64,000 nt of DNA from Methylotenera_A sp031417915 (lineage in GTDB: Bacteria > Pseudomonadota > Gammaproteobacteria > Burkholderiales > Methylophilaceae): contig JANOWN010000005.1 of assembly GCA_031417915.1 (NCBI GenBank), positions 1-64,000 of the forward strand. Direction: 5' to 3'. The notes below the pieces were generated by a model. The model made no database searches, had not been told where the DNA came from, and worked only from the letters and a program-made list of their open reading frames with translations. Made by a program: the position numbers and the translations under genes. Positions within the stretch are counted from its first letter, which is position 1; every line of letters begins with the position of its first letter. Below, piece after piece: positions 22,905-31,956 of this stretch.

Positions 22905-24938
22905 GTGTTTGCCACTTTCCCCAATAGTAAATATCAGCTACACCAGCCGTTTCAGCCTGCTGGCGACCAGCCTGCGGCTATCGAAAAGTTAATTTCTGGC
23001 TTAGAAGCTGGCATGCAGTTTCAAACTTTGCTGGGCGTGACGGGAAGTGGCAAAACTTACACTATGGCCAATGTCATTGCCAGGCTTGGCCGCCCAGCCA
23101 TTGTGATGGCACCGAATAAAACGTTAGCTGCGCAACTTTACTCAGAATTCCGTGAGTTTTTTCCTAATAACTCGGTGGAATATTTTGTGAGTTATTACGA
23201 TTATTATCAGCCAGAAGCTTATGTTCCGTCGCGTGATTTGTTTATTGAGAAAGATTCTAGTATCAACGAACACATCGAGCAGATGCGGCTTTCGGCCACC
23301 AAAGCCTTATTAGAGCGTGAAGATAGCATTATCGTGGCCTCGGTTTCAGCGATTTACGGCATTGGCGACCCAGTGGATTATCACAGCATGGTGTTGCACC
23401 TGAAGCAGGGCGACAGAATGAGCCAAAAAGACGCTATTTTGCGCTTGATTGGTATGCAATATGATCGCAATGATTTTGATTTTAGCCGCGGTAGTTTTAG
23501 GGTGCGCGGCGATGTAATTGATATTTTCCCAGCCGAAAATAACGAGACGGCGGTGCGCCTTAGTTTGTTTGATGATGAGGTAGAAAGCATCACTTTGTTC
23601 GATCCTTTAACAGGACAAATTTTTAATAAAATTCAAAGATTTACAATATATCCTTCAAGTCATTATGTAACATCGCGCGAGACCACAATTAAGGCCGTTG
23701 AAAAGATTAAAAAAGAATTAGTTGAACGCGTTGCGCAGTATATAAAAGAAGGCAAATTGGTCGAGGCGCAGCGTATTGAGCAGCGCACGCGCTTTGACTT
23801 GGAGATGCTCAACGAAATTGGCTTTTGCAAGGGCATCGAAAACTATTCGCGCCATTTATCTGGCCGCAACGCGGGCGAACCGCCGCCGACGCTGATTGAT
23901 TATTTGCCGCAAGATGCACTGATGATACTCGACGAAAGTCACGTCACCGTGCCGCAAATTGGCGCCATGTACAAAGGCGACTGGTCGAGGAAAACAAATC
24001 TAGTGGATTACGGCTGGCGCTTGCCATCTGCGTTGGATAATCGCCCGCTGAAGTTTGAGGAATTTGAGCGTATTATGCGCCAAACCGTGTTTATTTCGGC
24101 CACGCCCGCCGAGTACGAAAAAAATCACCAGCAACAAGTGGTGGAGATGATTGCGCGGCCGACTGGCTTGATTGACCCAGAAATCACCGTGAAGCCTGCC
24201 GACACGCAAGTAGATGATTTACTTGGGGAAATTAAGCTGCGTACAGCCGTGGGCGAGCGTGTGCTAGCAACCACGCTTACCAAACGCATGGCGGAAGATT
24301 TGACCGATTACTTGGCTGAACATGGCGTAAAAGTGCGCTATTTGCACTCGGATATTGACACAGTTGAGCGCGTGGAAATTATTCGCGATTTGCGCCTTGG
24401 TGAGTTTGATGTGTTAGTTGGCATTAACTTGTTGCGCGAGGGTTTGGATATTCCTGAAGTGTCTTTGGTGGCGGTTTTAGATGCGGACAAAGAAGGCTTT
24501 TTGCGCTCGGAAAGAAGCTTGATTCAAACTGCAGGCCGCGCCGCGCGTAACATCAACGGCAAAGTGATTTTTTACGGCAATCGCATCACGCGCAGCATGG
24601 GTTTGGCGATTGACGAAACCAATCGCCGCAGAAAAATACAAACAGCGTTTAACGAAGCTAACGGAATTACGCCAGTGGGCATCACCAAACGCGTAAAAGA
24701 CATGATTGACGGCGTGTACGACAAAGACGAAGCGCAGCGCGAACGCAAGGCGGCGCAAGACCAAGCCAAATATGAGAGTTTGAGCGAAAAACAAATTGTG
24801 AAAGAAATGAAGCGCTTAGAAAAAGCCATGCACGACGCGGCGAAAAACTTGGAGTTTGAGCAAGCGGCAGAATTTAGAGATCAGCTTAAAAAGCTAAGGG
24901 TGAAGTTTTTTGGGGCAGAAATGCCTGATTTAGTTTGA
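22905..24938 (+). CDS. uvrB: Excinuclease ABC subunit B
   Basis: Damage-verifying helicase-like subunit of UvrABC nucleotide excision repair. 677 residues with a GTG start. Walker A GVTGSGKT (44-51), the DNA-wedging beta-hairpin SYYDYYQPEAYVP (near 98), helicase motif DESH (near 345), the late helicase motifs including QTAGRAARN (near 540), and the C-terminal UVR domain that contacts UvrC (KEMKRLEKAMHDAAKNLEFE). Normal length. Monocistronic or followed by the DUF2721 gene (13 bases). Confidence 0.98.
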   Translation: MFATFPNSKYQLHQPFQPAGDQPAAIEKLISGLEAGMQFQTLLGVTGSGKTYTMANVIARLGRPAIVMAPNKTLAAQLYSEFREFFPNNSVEYFVSYYDYYQPEAYVPSRDLFIEKDSSINEHIEQMRLSATKALLEREDSIIVASVSAIYGIGDPVDYHSMVLHLKQGDRMSQKDAILRLIGMQYDRNDFDFSRGSFRVRGDVIDIFPAENNETAVRLSLFDDEVESITLFDPLTGQIFNKIQRFTIYPSSHYVTSRETTIKAVEKIKKELVERVAQYIKEGKLVEAQRIEQRTRFDLEMLNEIGFCKGIENYSRHLSGRNAGEPPPTLIDYLPQDALMILDESHVTVPQIGAMYKGDWSRKTNLVDYGWRLPSALDNRPLKFEEFERIMRQTVFISATPAEYEKNHQQQVVEMIARPTGLIDPEITVKPADTQVDDLLGEIKLRTAVGERVLATTLTKRMAEDLTDYLAEHGVKVRYLHSDIDTVERVEIIRDLRLGEFDVLVGINLLREGLDIPEVSLVAVLDADKEGFLRSERSLIQTAGRAARNINGKVIFYGNRITRSMGLAIDETNRRRKIQTAFNEANGITPVGITKRVKDMIDGVYDKDEAQRERKAAQDQAKYESLSEKQIVKEMKRLEKAMHDAAKNLEFEQAAEFRDQLKKLRVKFFGAEMPDLV

Positions 24939-24951
24939 TTTAGGAGTGAAT

Positions 24952-25422
24952 ATGCAAAGTGTTATTCATAGTGTTACCAGCGCGTCAGAAGTCATTCAGC
25001 TCGCCATTGCGCCCGTGTTTTTGCTGATGGGCGTGAGTACGCTATTAGGGGTGCTCACTGGTCGCTTGGGGCGTTTGGTAGATAGATTTCGCGCGTTGAA
25101 CGAAAAGTGCGAGTCGCCGCAAGCGCAAGCCGAAAACCCTAGCTGCGCTAATTACAGCCAAGAGCTGCACATTCTGTCGTGCCGCGCCAATTGGGTGCAT
25201 TGGGCGATCACCCTAAGCACTTTGTCCTTATTGCTGGTGGCGGTTGTGATTGGCGCATTGTTTTTAGGCTCCGCCATCCGTTGGGATTCATCATGGCTGG
25301 TATCGCTATTATTTATTGCTGCTATGTCGAGTTTAATTATCGGTTTGGGTTGCTTTTTGCGCGAGATCTACCTTTCTAAACACACGTTTGAGCTGCCAAC
25401 GCGCAAATCGCGCAAAATATAA
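24952..25422 (+). CDS. DUF2721-type small membrane protein
   Basis: About 156 residues. The ATG at 24952 is chosen because AGGAG ends 5 bases before it; a GTG at 24946 overlaps that site. Three hydrophobic helices (near 17-40, 85-107, 112-130), with the family-typical SEVIQLAIAPVFLLMGVSTL and TGRLGRLVDRFRALNE at the N-terminus. DUF2721 proteins have no known role. It follows uvrB closely. Confidence 0.75.
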   Translation: MQSVIHSVTSASEVIQLAIAPVFLLMGVSTLLGVLTGRLGRLVDRFRALNEKCESPQAQAENPSCANYSQELHILSCRANWVHWAITLSTLSLLLVAVVIGALFLGSAIRWDSSWLVSLLFIAAMSSLIIGLGCFLREIYLSKHTFELPTRKSRKI

Positions 25423-25428
25423 TTAAAT

Positions 25429-25527
25429 ATATGCTCTGTACCAGTTCTTGGCATCACCATTCTCGCTAAGTGCTAAAGCACTAATTCGAATGCGAAAGGC
25501 GCATGGATATTGGGCGGCAGGGTATAT
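25429..25527 (-). repeat. Dispersed hairpin repeat, copy E (interrupted)
   Basis: The outer arms ATATGCTCTG and CAGGGTATAT and the core GCATGGATATTGG of the repeat are recognisable in minus orientation. About 60 bases of other sequence separate the left arm from the core. This suggests insertion into, or recombination within, an older copy. Confidence 0.55.
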
Positions 25528-25606
25528 GTTTTCAATGCGCTAAGACCGTAAAGGTCTTCGCCATGGAATATATGCGCTAAAGCGCATTATTCATATGCGA
25601 AAGCGT

Positions 25607-25635
25607 TTGATTAATCAACATTTTTTGACTATAAT
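25607..25635 (+). promoter_or_regulatory. Promoter of the rpsF-priB-rpsR-rplI operon
   Basis: TTGATT, a 17-base spacer and a perfect TATAAT (25630-25635). It leaves a leader of about 100 bases before rpsF, room for the S6:S18 autoregulatory element known from other bacteria, though I could not establish that fold. Confidence 0.75.
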
Positions 25636-25742
25636 CGCGTTCTTTTAAACCTTGCCACATTGCAATGCAACTATTTAGTTGCCGCCCAAAACTTTAATTA
25701 GTTAAAAGGCTTTGTAGGTGGCTTTAACCATAAGGAAATGTC

Positions 25743-26147
25743 ATGCGACATTATGAAGTAGTTTTTATCGTTCATCCGGACCAAAGTGAGCAAGTGCCCG
25801 CGATGATTGAGCGCTATCGCGCTATGATTACCGCTAGCGGCGGTGCTATGCACCGTTTAGAAGATTGGGGCCGTCGTCAGCTGGCTTATCCAATTCAAAA
25901 AATCCACAAAGCGCATTACGTTTTAATGAACATCGAGTGCGATCAAGCGACACTTGATGAATTAGAGCACGGCTTTAAATTTAACGATGCGGTGATTCGT
26001 CATTTAACCATGGGCACTAAAATTGCTGCAGTTGCACCTAGCCCAATGATGAAAGAAGAAAAATCACGTAACGTGATTAATCGCGATGAAGCGCCAGTTG
26101 CAGCACCAATAGCAACACCTGCAGTCGTTGCTGAGGTGGAAGCATAA
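25743..26147 (+). CDS. rpsF: 30S ribosomal protein S6
   Basis: 134 residues. The first 95 are the S6 fold (MRHYEVVFIVHPDQSEQVPA, DWGRRQLAYPIQKIHKAHYV). A charged, Ala/Pro/Val-rich tail follows (MKEEKSRNVINRDEAP), as in many proteobacteria. It is the first gene of the rpsF-priB-rpsR-rplI operon. S6 pairs with S18 on the 30S platform. Confidence 0.97.
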   Translation: MRHYEVVFIVHPDQSEQVPAMIERYRAMITASGGAMHRLEDWGRRQLAYPIQKIHKAHYVLMNIECDQATLDELEHGFKFNDAVIRHLTMGTKIAAVAPSPMMKEEKSRNVINRDEAPVAAPIATPAVVAEVEA

Positions 26148-26150
26148 GAG

Positions 26151-26438
26151 TTGAATGATTTGACGCTGAGTGGCGTAGTGATTAGCTTAGAGCCAATACG
26201 CTACACACCAGCAGGCATACCGTTGTTAAGTTTTGTGTTGCAACATGCTTCGGAACAAATTGAAGCAGGTTTAAAAAGAAAAGTGGAATGTGAAGTAAAT
26301 GCGGTTATTTTAGGTGACCTTGCAAAACAAAACATTCAGCTTGGTTCGGCAATAAGAGCCAAAGGTTTTTTAGCCAAACGTAGCGCAAAAAGTACACAAT
26401 TGGTCTTACATATTGAGAAGTTAGAACTAATTAAATAA
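26151..26438 (+). CDS. priB: Primosomal replication protein N (PriB)
   Basis: A single-strand DNA-binding OB-fold protein of 95 residues that works with PriA in replication restart. It has a TTG start at 26151. The conserved RYTPAGIPLLSFVLQH (residues 17-32) and the C-terminal HIEKLELI match beta/gammaproteobacterial PriB. Its location between rpsF and rpsR is diagnostic. It starts 3 bases after the rpsF stop. Confidence 0.92.
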   Translation: MNDLTLSGVVISLEPIRYTPAGIPLLSFVLQHASEQIEAGLKRKVECEVNAVILGDLAKQNIQLGSAIRAKGFLAKRSAKSTQLVLHIEKLELIK

Positions 26439-26460
26439 TTGAAAGCTTAGGAGTTACACC

Positions 26461-26694
26461 ATGGCAAGAGAAATGTACAAACGCCGCCGTTACTGCCGTT
26501 TTTCAGCAGAAGGCATTAAAGAAGTAGATTACAAGGATGTAGATTTGTTGAAAGATTTCATCAGCGAAAACGCAAAAATTATCCCAGCCCGTATGACTGG
26601 CACCAAAGCCAAATATCAACGCCAATTAACGACAGCGGTAAAACGCGCGCGCTTTTTGGCCTTGTTACCATACACCGACAAACACCCAGGCTAA
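26461..26694 (+). CDS. rpsR: 30S ribosomal protein S18
   Basis: 77 residues, standard length. The RRRYCRFSAEG start, YKDVDLLKDFI, and KIIPARMTGTKAKYQRQL with the basic C-terminal helix match the family. It binds S6 on the 30S subunit. AGGAG lies upstream of the ATG. Confidence 0.97.
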   Translation: MAREMYKRRRYCRFSAEGIKEVDYKDVDLLKDFISENAKIIPARMTGTKAKYQRQLTTAVKRARFLALLPYTDKHPG

Positions 26695-26705
26695 GGAGAG
26701 ATAAT

Positions 26706-27155
26706 ATGCAAGTAATTTTATTAGAAAAGGTCGCAAACCTAGGCGTGTTGGGCGATATCGTTAAAGTAAAAGACGGTTTTGGCCGTAATTTTTTAATTCC
26801 ACAAGGTAAGGCAAAACGCGCATCAGAAGCCAACAAAGCTGAATTTGCCGCACGTCGTGCTGAACTAGAAAAACAACAGGCTGATATTTTAACTGCGGCT
26901 ACCGCACGCGGTGCAAAATTGGCTGCCTATGTATTAACCGTTACACAAAAAGCGGGTGTAGATGGTCGTTTATTTGGCTCTGTGACTAATGGCGATATTG
27001 CTGAAGGCCTTGTGGCTGCTGGCTTTGAGGTTGTAAAATCAGAAGTACGTATGCCTACTGGCCCACTAAAAACGATTGGCGACCATGCTGTTTCAGTCGC
27101 GTTGCATCATGATATTGTGGTGGATATTACAGTGACTGTTACACCAGAAGCTTAA
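26706..27155 (+). CDS. rplI: 50S ribosomal protein L9
   Basis: 149 residues. The N-terminal rRNA-binding domain (MQVILLEKVANLGVLGDIVKVKDGFGRNFLIP, quoted here only as a landmark from residues 1-32 with its GRNFLIP end), a connecting helix rich in Ala/Glu/Lys, and the C-terminal domain with GRLFGSVTNGDIAEGL. It is last in the operon, with a strong terminator 17 bases later. Confidence 0.97.
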   Translation: MQVILLEKVANLGVLGDIVKVKDGFGRNFLIPQGKAKRASEANKAEFAARRAELEKQQADILTAATARGAKLAAYVLTVTQKAGVDGRLFGSVTNGDIAEGLVAAGFEVVKSEVRMPTGPLKTIGDHAVSVALHHDIVVDITVTVTPEA

Positions 27156-27171
27156 GTTTTATTGTAAGTTT

Positions 27172-27198
27172 AAAAAGGCGACTTAGGTCGCCTTTTTT
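27172..27198 (+). terminator. Rho-independent terminator after rplI
   Basis: AAAAAGGCGAC / GTCGCCTTTTT stem with a TTAG loop and a T-run. Confidence 0.9.
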
Positions 27199-27234
27199 AT
27201 TGCTAATTTTTAATAAGCCGCGCTTTTTATTGGG

Positions 27235-27240
27235 TATAAT
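27235..27240 (+). promoter_or_regulatory. -10 box of dnaB, implying a leaderless transcript
   Basis: TATAAT ends only 6 bases before the ATG at 27247. Initiation 6-7 bases downstream of the hexamer would put the first transcript base at or next to the start codon. No ribosome site precedes the ATG. The -35 is poor. Confidence 0.45.
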
Positions 27241-27246
27241 TTGGCC

Positions 27247-28629
27247 ATGGCCGATGATCAATTAGACGCACTTAAACTTCCTCCACATTCTATCGAGGCC
27301 GAGCAATCGGTGATTGGCGGTTTGTTGCTTGAAAACGAGGCGTTGGACAAAGTCGCCGATATTTTAAGCGCACAAGATTTTTATCAGCACGATCATAAAA
27401 CCATATTCCAGCACATTGGCAAGCTGATTGAGCACAATCGCCCAGCTGATATTGTTACGGTGGCAGAATCGCTGGAAAGCACGGCGGAGTTATCGCAAGT
27501 GGGCGGCATTGCCTATTTGGGCGCGCTGGCGCAAAACACGCCGACTGCCGCGAATATTCGCCGCTACGCCGAAATCGTGCGCGAGCGGGCCATTATGCGA
27601 AAGCTGGTGGTAGTGGGTAGCGGTATCGCCGAAAGCGCCTACAGCCCCAACGGGCGCGATGCGCAGCAGTTATTGGATGAGGCTGAATCGAAGATTTTCC
27701 AAATTGCCGAAGGCGGGCAACGTAGTGGGCAAGGCTTTCAAGATATTAAAGTGTTATTGCCACAAGTGGCAGAGCGCATCGACATGCTGTTTTCGCGCGA
27801 CAATCCGAGTGATGTCACGGGCATTCCGACAGGTTTTAGCGATTTAGATAGCATGACTTCTGGTTTCCAAGGTGGTGATTTAATCATCGTAGCGGGGCGG
27901 CCTTCGATGGGTAAAACCGCGTTTTCGCTCAATATTGCCGAAAATGTAGCCTTGGATACAGGCTTGCCAGTGGCGGTGTTCTCGATGGAAATGGCCTCAA
28001 CCCAGCTTGCCATGCGGATGATAGGCTCGGTAGGGCGCTTAGATCAGCATCGTATGCGTACTGGGCGGCTTGAGGATGAGGATTGGGAAAAGCTCACCAC
28101 TGCGCTTGGCAAGCTGAACGAAGCGCCGATTTTTATTGATGAAGGCGCGGCGCTAAGCAGTTTTGATGTACGCGCGCGGGCGAGACGCTTGCATCGCCAA
28201 ACGGGTAAATTAGGTTTAATTGTTGTGGATTACTTGCAATTAATGTCAGCTCCTGCTGGGAGACAAGGCGAAAATCGCGCCACGGAAATTTCTGAAATTT
28301 CACGTTCATTAAAAGCATTAGCAAAAGAGCTGGATGTGCCTGTTGTCGCGCTTTCTCAGCTTAATCGATCGGTGGAACAACGCCCAGACAAGCGCCCAGT
28401 CATGAGCGATTTGCGTGAATCGGGGGCGATTGAGCAAGATGCCGATTTGATACTATTTATCTATCGCGATGAAGTCTATAACCCCGATAGCCCCGATAAA
28501 GGCACGGCCGAAATCATCATCGGCAAGCAGCGTAACGGCCCGATTGGGCGCGTAAAACTCACGTTTATTGGTGAGCATACACGTTTTGAGAATTACGCCA
28601 ATGCGGGCTACATGCCAGACAATTACTAG
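27247..28629 (+). CDS. dnaB: Replicative DNA helicase DnaB
   Basis: Hexameric 5'-3' helicase at the replication fork. About 460 residues from ATG 27247 (MADDQLDALKLPPHSIEAEQ). N-terminal primase-interacting domain to about 150, then a RecA-like motor with Walker A GRPSMGKTAF (near 216-225), SMEMASTQLAMRM, Walker B LIVVDYLQLM (near 325) and the KQRNGPIG C-terminal segment. No intein. Transcription seems to start from a -10 box abutting the start codon. Confidence 0.97.
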   Translation: MADDQLDALKLPPHSIEAEQSVIGGLLLENEALDKVADILSAQDFYQHDHKTIFQHIGKLIEHNRPADIVTVAESLESTAELSQVGGIAYLGALAQNTPTAANIRRYAEIVRERAIMRKLVVVGSGIAESAYSPNGRDAQQLLDEAESKIFQIAEGGQRSGQGFQDIKVLLPQVAERIDMLFSRDNPSDVTGIPTGFSDLDSMTSGFQGGDLIIVAGRPSMGKTAFSLNIAENVALDTGLPVAVFSMEMASTQLAMRMIGSVGRLDQHRMRTGRLEDEDWEKLTTALGKLNEAPIFIDEGAALSSFDVRARARRLHRQTGKLGLIVVDYLQLMSAPAGRQGENRATEISEISRSLKALAKELDVPVVALSQLNRSVEQRPDKRPVMSDLRESGAIEQDADLILFIYRDEVYNPDSPDKGTAEIIIGKQRNGPIGRVKLTFIGEHTRFENYANAGYMPDNY

Positions 28630-28646
28630 CCAATATTTAATAACAC

Positions 28647-30020
28647 GTGGCAAAAGCTAAAACCATCTACAGCTGCACAGAATGCGGCGCCAGCGAGCCG
28701 AAATGGCAAGGCCAATGCCCAAGTTGCATGAGCTGGAATACTTTGGTGGAAAGTATCGAAGAATCTAGCACTTCAACCAACCGTTACGCCAATAAATTTG
28801 AAGGTTTAGCGGCATCTAGCCAATTACAAAAATTAAGCAGCATCAAAGCGGCTGATATTGAGCGCACACCCACTGGCATTAGCGAGTTCGATCGTGTACT
28901 GGGTGGCGGCCTAGTAGAAGGCGGCGTGGTGTTGATTGGCGGCGACCCGGGCATTGGAAAATCGACGCTTTTGTTGCAAGTGCTGTGTCATTTAGGTAAA
29001 AATTCTCAAGCCATTTATGTGAGCGGCGAAGAGTCGCCGCAACAAATTGCCATGCGCGCTAAGCGCTTAGGCTTGGATGCGAGCAATGTTGAGCTATTGG
29101 CGGAAATTAACCTTGAGAAAATTCTTGCTACATTACAAACGCATAAACCCAATATTGCGGTGATTGATTCGATTCAAACGGTATATTCTGAGGCGCTGCA
29201 ATCTGCGCCAGGCTCTGTTGCGCAAGTGCGAGAATGCTCGGCGCAATTAACGCGGCTGGCCAAGCAGCTTGGCATTACCGTGATTTTGGTTGGGCATGTC
29301 ACCAAAGAAGGCACGCTAGCAGGGCCGCGGGTGCTAGAGCATATTGTCGATACGGTGTTGTATTTTGAAGGTGATCATAATTCCAGTTTTCGCCTGATTC
29401 GCGCGTTTAAAAATCGTTTTGGCGCTGTGAATGAGTTGGGTGTGTTCGCCATGACTGAACACGGTCTGCGCGAGGTTTCTAATCCATCGGCCTTGTTTCT
29501 ATCGCATCACGAAAGCCAAGTGGCGGGCAGTTGTATTACCGTGACCATGGAAGGCACGCGGCCATTGCTGATTGAAATTCAAGCTTTGGTGGATGAAAGC
29601 CATGCGCCGAATGCAAAACGACTGGCGACAGGCCTTGAACAGAACCGCTTGGCCATGTTATTAGCGGTGTTAAATCGCCATGCAGGCATTCCGTGTTTTG
29701 ATCAAGATGTGTTCATAAACGCCGTCGGTGGTGTAAAAATTGCTGAGCCAGCGGTAGATTTAGCAGTGATACTATCAATATTTTCTTCTTTAAAAAACAA
29801 ACCATTACAAGATAAACTTATAGTGTTTGGTGAAGTAGGTTTGGCGGGCGAAGTGCGCCCAGTACAAGGCGGGCAAATGCGTCTAAAAGAAGCGGCAAAA
29901 TTAGGTTTTACCAAAGCCATTGTACCAAAAGCGAATGCACCAAAAGCGAAGATCGCAGGGCTAGAAGTGATTGCGGTAGAGCGATTAGAGCAAGCATTAA
30001 ATCATTTTAGAAACAGTTGA
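28647..30020 (+). CDS. radA: DNA repair protein RadA
   Basis: A branch-migration ATPase that helps RecA. 457 residues with a GTG start and no obvious ribosome site. C4 zinc finger (Cys 10, 13, 24, 27), Walker A GGDPGIGKST (near 98-107), the RadA signature KNRFG (near 252), and a C-terminal Lon-like domain (VNAVGGVKIAEPAVDLAV, GEVGLAGEVRPV). It follows dnaB after 17 bases and may be co-transcribed. Confidence 0.96.
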   Translation: MAKAKTIYSCTECGASEPKWQGQCPSCMSWNTLVESIEESSTSTNRYANKFEGLAASSQLQKLSSIKAADIERTPTGISEFDRVLGGGLVEGGVVLIGGDPGIGKSTLLLQVLCHLGKNSQAIYVSGEESPQQIAMRAKRLGLDASNVELLAEINLEKILATLQTHKPNIAVIDSIQTVYSEALQSAPGSVAQVRECSAQLTRLAKQLGITVILVGHVTKEGTLAGPRVLEHIVDTVLYFEGDHNSSFRLIRAFKNRFGAVNELGVFAMTEHGLREVSNPSALFLSHHESQVAGSCITVTMEGTRPLLIEIQALVDESHAPNAKRLATGLEQNRLAMLLAVLNRHAGIPCFDQDVFINAVGGVKIAEPAVDLAVILSIFSSLKNKPLQDKLIVFGEVGLAGEVRPVQGGQMRLKEAAKLGFTKAIVPKANAPKAKIAGLEVIAVERLEQALNHFRNS

Positions 30021-30029
30021 GTATTTAAT

Positions 30030-30617
30030 ATGCAAACAAAAAAACACTTAGATATTGGTTGTGGTTATAAACCTAGGAATCCTTACCAGTGCTCGCTTTT
30101 AGCTGGAATTGATTTATATAAGTCTGAAAAACTATCAGCAGATGTGGAATTTAAAATGGCAAATTTGAGCATTGATTCGATACCTTTTGCGGATAATTCG
30201 TTCGATTCCATTTCTGCTTTTGATGTAATCGAACATATCCCAAGAATTTTGCAAACTGCGGAAAATGGCACATGTTTTCCATTTATTAATTTGATGAATG
30301 AGATTTTTAGAGTGTTAAAGCCAGGTGGTAGGTTTTATGCGCTTACGCCCGCGTTTCCTAGTGCCGAGGTTTTTCAAGATCCAACGCATGTTAATATTAT
30401 TACCAATAAAACTCATAAATATTTCTCTGGAAAAAAGCCATATGCAAGGGCTTATGGCTTTTATGGCAATTTTGAAGTGACTCGAGTCAAATGGATGCAT
30501 CCTAAAAATGCGAACACGGCAGATTGGAATGCAAGGAAAACCTTGCGCATGCTTTATAAATGGCTATGCTTTAAAAAAAGAACCCATTTGTTGTGGGAGT
30601 TTGAAGCTAAAAAGTAG
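30030..30617 (+). CDS. Class I SAM-dependent methyltransferase
   Basis: 195 residues with a Methyltransf_11-like core: HLDIGCGYKPR (motif I, 6-16), IPFADNSFDSISAFDVIEHI (motif II to IV, near 51-70), IFRVLKPGGRFYALTPAFPS (near 92-111). A later positively charged C-terminus (LRMLYKWLCFKKRTHLLWE) could bind membrane or nucleic acid. Substrate unknown. It starts 9 bases after radA. Confidence 0.8.
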   Translation: MQTKKHLDIGCGYKPRNPYQCSLLAGIDLYKSEKLSADVEFKMANLSIDSIPFADNSFDSISAFDVIEHIPRILQTAENGTCFPFINLMNEIFRVLKPGGRFYALTPAFPSAEVFQDPTHVNIITNKTHKYFSGKKPYARAYGFYGNFEVTRVKWMHPKNANTADWNARKTLRMLYKWLCFKKRTHLLWEFEAKK

Positions 30618-30633
30618 TATGCGCTAATGCGTC

Positions 30634-31956
30634 CTAGAAACCATACGAATTACACACCAAATCTGCACAAGCAATACCGCTGCGAACCGCACCCTCTATG
30701 GTGGCGGGGTAATCGGCATAGGTGTAATCGCCTGCTAAATAGAGCCTAGGGTAGGGCGTTACATGCGCTGGTCTTGGTAAATTGACATTGCACGAGAACG
30801 TTGCGCGTTTTTCGGCAATCACTTTATGCCAAAGCGGTTTGGCGAGTTGCGGGAAAGCGGCTTGCAGCTCTTGTGCGACCCTTAAAGCAAGGGCATCTTG
30901 CGTAAGAAGTTGGTGCGCGCCTTCGGCGCTGATAATTACCGCCATTAAGCCGCTTTGACCACACAAAATGCCGCGATCGAATACCCATTGCGAAAGCGTG
31001 CCAGTGAGGCCTAGCATGGGCGCAGAGAGTGTTGCATCACGTGAGTATTGCAAGTAAATAGTATAAATAGGCTGATATTCGTAGCTGTCGGCTTGCTCGG
31101 CGATGAAGCTTAATTTAGGCAAATCGCCAATTACATTGCGCAGCCGCACTGACGACATGGCCACTATGACGTGGCTGGCTTCAAAAGCTTCTTCCTTGGT
31201 GGAAACCGTGTAGCCATTGGTATTTGGTGTGATGTTTTTGACGCGTTGACTGAGTAAAATATTGGCGTGACGCTTTTTTAAATAGCTTAAAACTGGTTGC
31301 GAAAACAGCTGAGATAGATCCAATTTTGGCAACAAAAAATCTGTGCTATTTTTAGTTTTGAAGGTATCGCGCAGCACATTTAAAAATATTTTGCTGCTGG
31401 CAGTTTTAATCGGCGTATTTAGCGCGGCCAAGCATAGCGGCTCCCAAAGCAATGTAATCACTTGATCTGATTGGCTATTTTTTTGCAGAAAACTCGCCAA
31501 TGGAACATCTTTTTCGATTTTAAAATAACTTTTTTTGAGCTTGAGCATGAATTTGATGACATGCATGCGCTCGCTAAATGCTAGACCTTCGCACAGAAAA
31601 AAACCAACTAATTGATTGAATGGTGCTGGCAAATAACTGGGCGTGGTGAGTTTAAAGGCGCTATGGTTATCTAAACGCACATCTAAATTCAGAGGAATAC
31701 GCAAAAAAGCGTCGCTTTCTGCCACACCGATACTTTCTAGTAATTTCAGCGTTTCGGTATAGGCGCCCAGCATAATGTGCTGGCCGTTATCCAGCTGATG
31801 TACGAGGCTATTGTGCTCGATGGCGACACTGCGCGCACGGCCGCCAAGATGTTCTGCGGCTTCCAATAAAGTAATTTTAATGCCTCTGGAAGCCAATAGA
31901 GATGCGGCTGCTAGGCCTGCCATTCCGCCGCCAATAACAACCACATGCTTATGCAT
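30634..31956 (-). CDS. hpnE: Hydroxysqualene dehydroxylase
   Basis: FAD-dependent amine-oxidase-like enzyme that reduces hydroxysqualene to squalene. 440 residues. The dinucleotide-binding motif VVVIGGGMAGLAAASLLASR is at 5-24, LEAAEHLGGRARS follows, and the C-terminal FAD-binding segment YLAGDYTYADYPATIEGAVR is near 408-427. It is third in hpnC-hpnD-hpnE, and its start overlaps hpnD by 8 bases. No squalene-hopene cyclase lies in this window. Confidence 0.92.
   Translation of the reverse strand: MHKHVVVIGGGMAGLAAASLLASRGIKITLLEAAEHLGGRARSVAIEHNSLVHQLDNGQHIMLGAYTETLKLLESIGVAESDAFLRIPLNLDVRLDNHSAFKLTTPSYLPAPFNQLVGFFLCEGLAFSERMHVIKFMLKLKKSYFKIEKDVPLASFLQKNSQSDQVITLLWEPLCLAALNTPIKTASSKIFLNVLRDTFKTKNSTDFLLPKLDLSQLFSQPVLSYLKKRHANILLSQRVKNITPNTNGYTVSTKEEAFEASHVIVAMSSVRLRNVIGDLPKLSFIAEQADSYEYQPIYTIYLQYSRDATLSAPMLGLTGTLSQWVFDRGILCGQSGLMAVIISAEGAHQLLTQDALALRVAQELQAAFPQLAKPLWHKVIAEKRATFSCNVNLPRPAHVTPYPRLYLAGDYTYADYPATIEGAVRSGIACADLVCNSYGF

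Larger units (their letters stand above)
25423..25742. other. Intergenic region with nested repeats, promoter and S6 leader
   Basis: From left to right: an interrupted copy of the dispersed hairpin repeat (25429-25527), a second set of small hairpins (GACC-GTAAA-GGTC near 25547 and ATGCGCT-AA-AGCGCAT near 25572), the rpsF promoter, and a leader of about 100 bases before rpsF. The segments around 25465-25500 and 25570-25605 are imperfect copies of each other (GCTAAAGC, then a short tract, then TGCGAAAG). No open frame of note. Confidence 0.55.
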
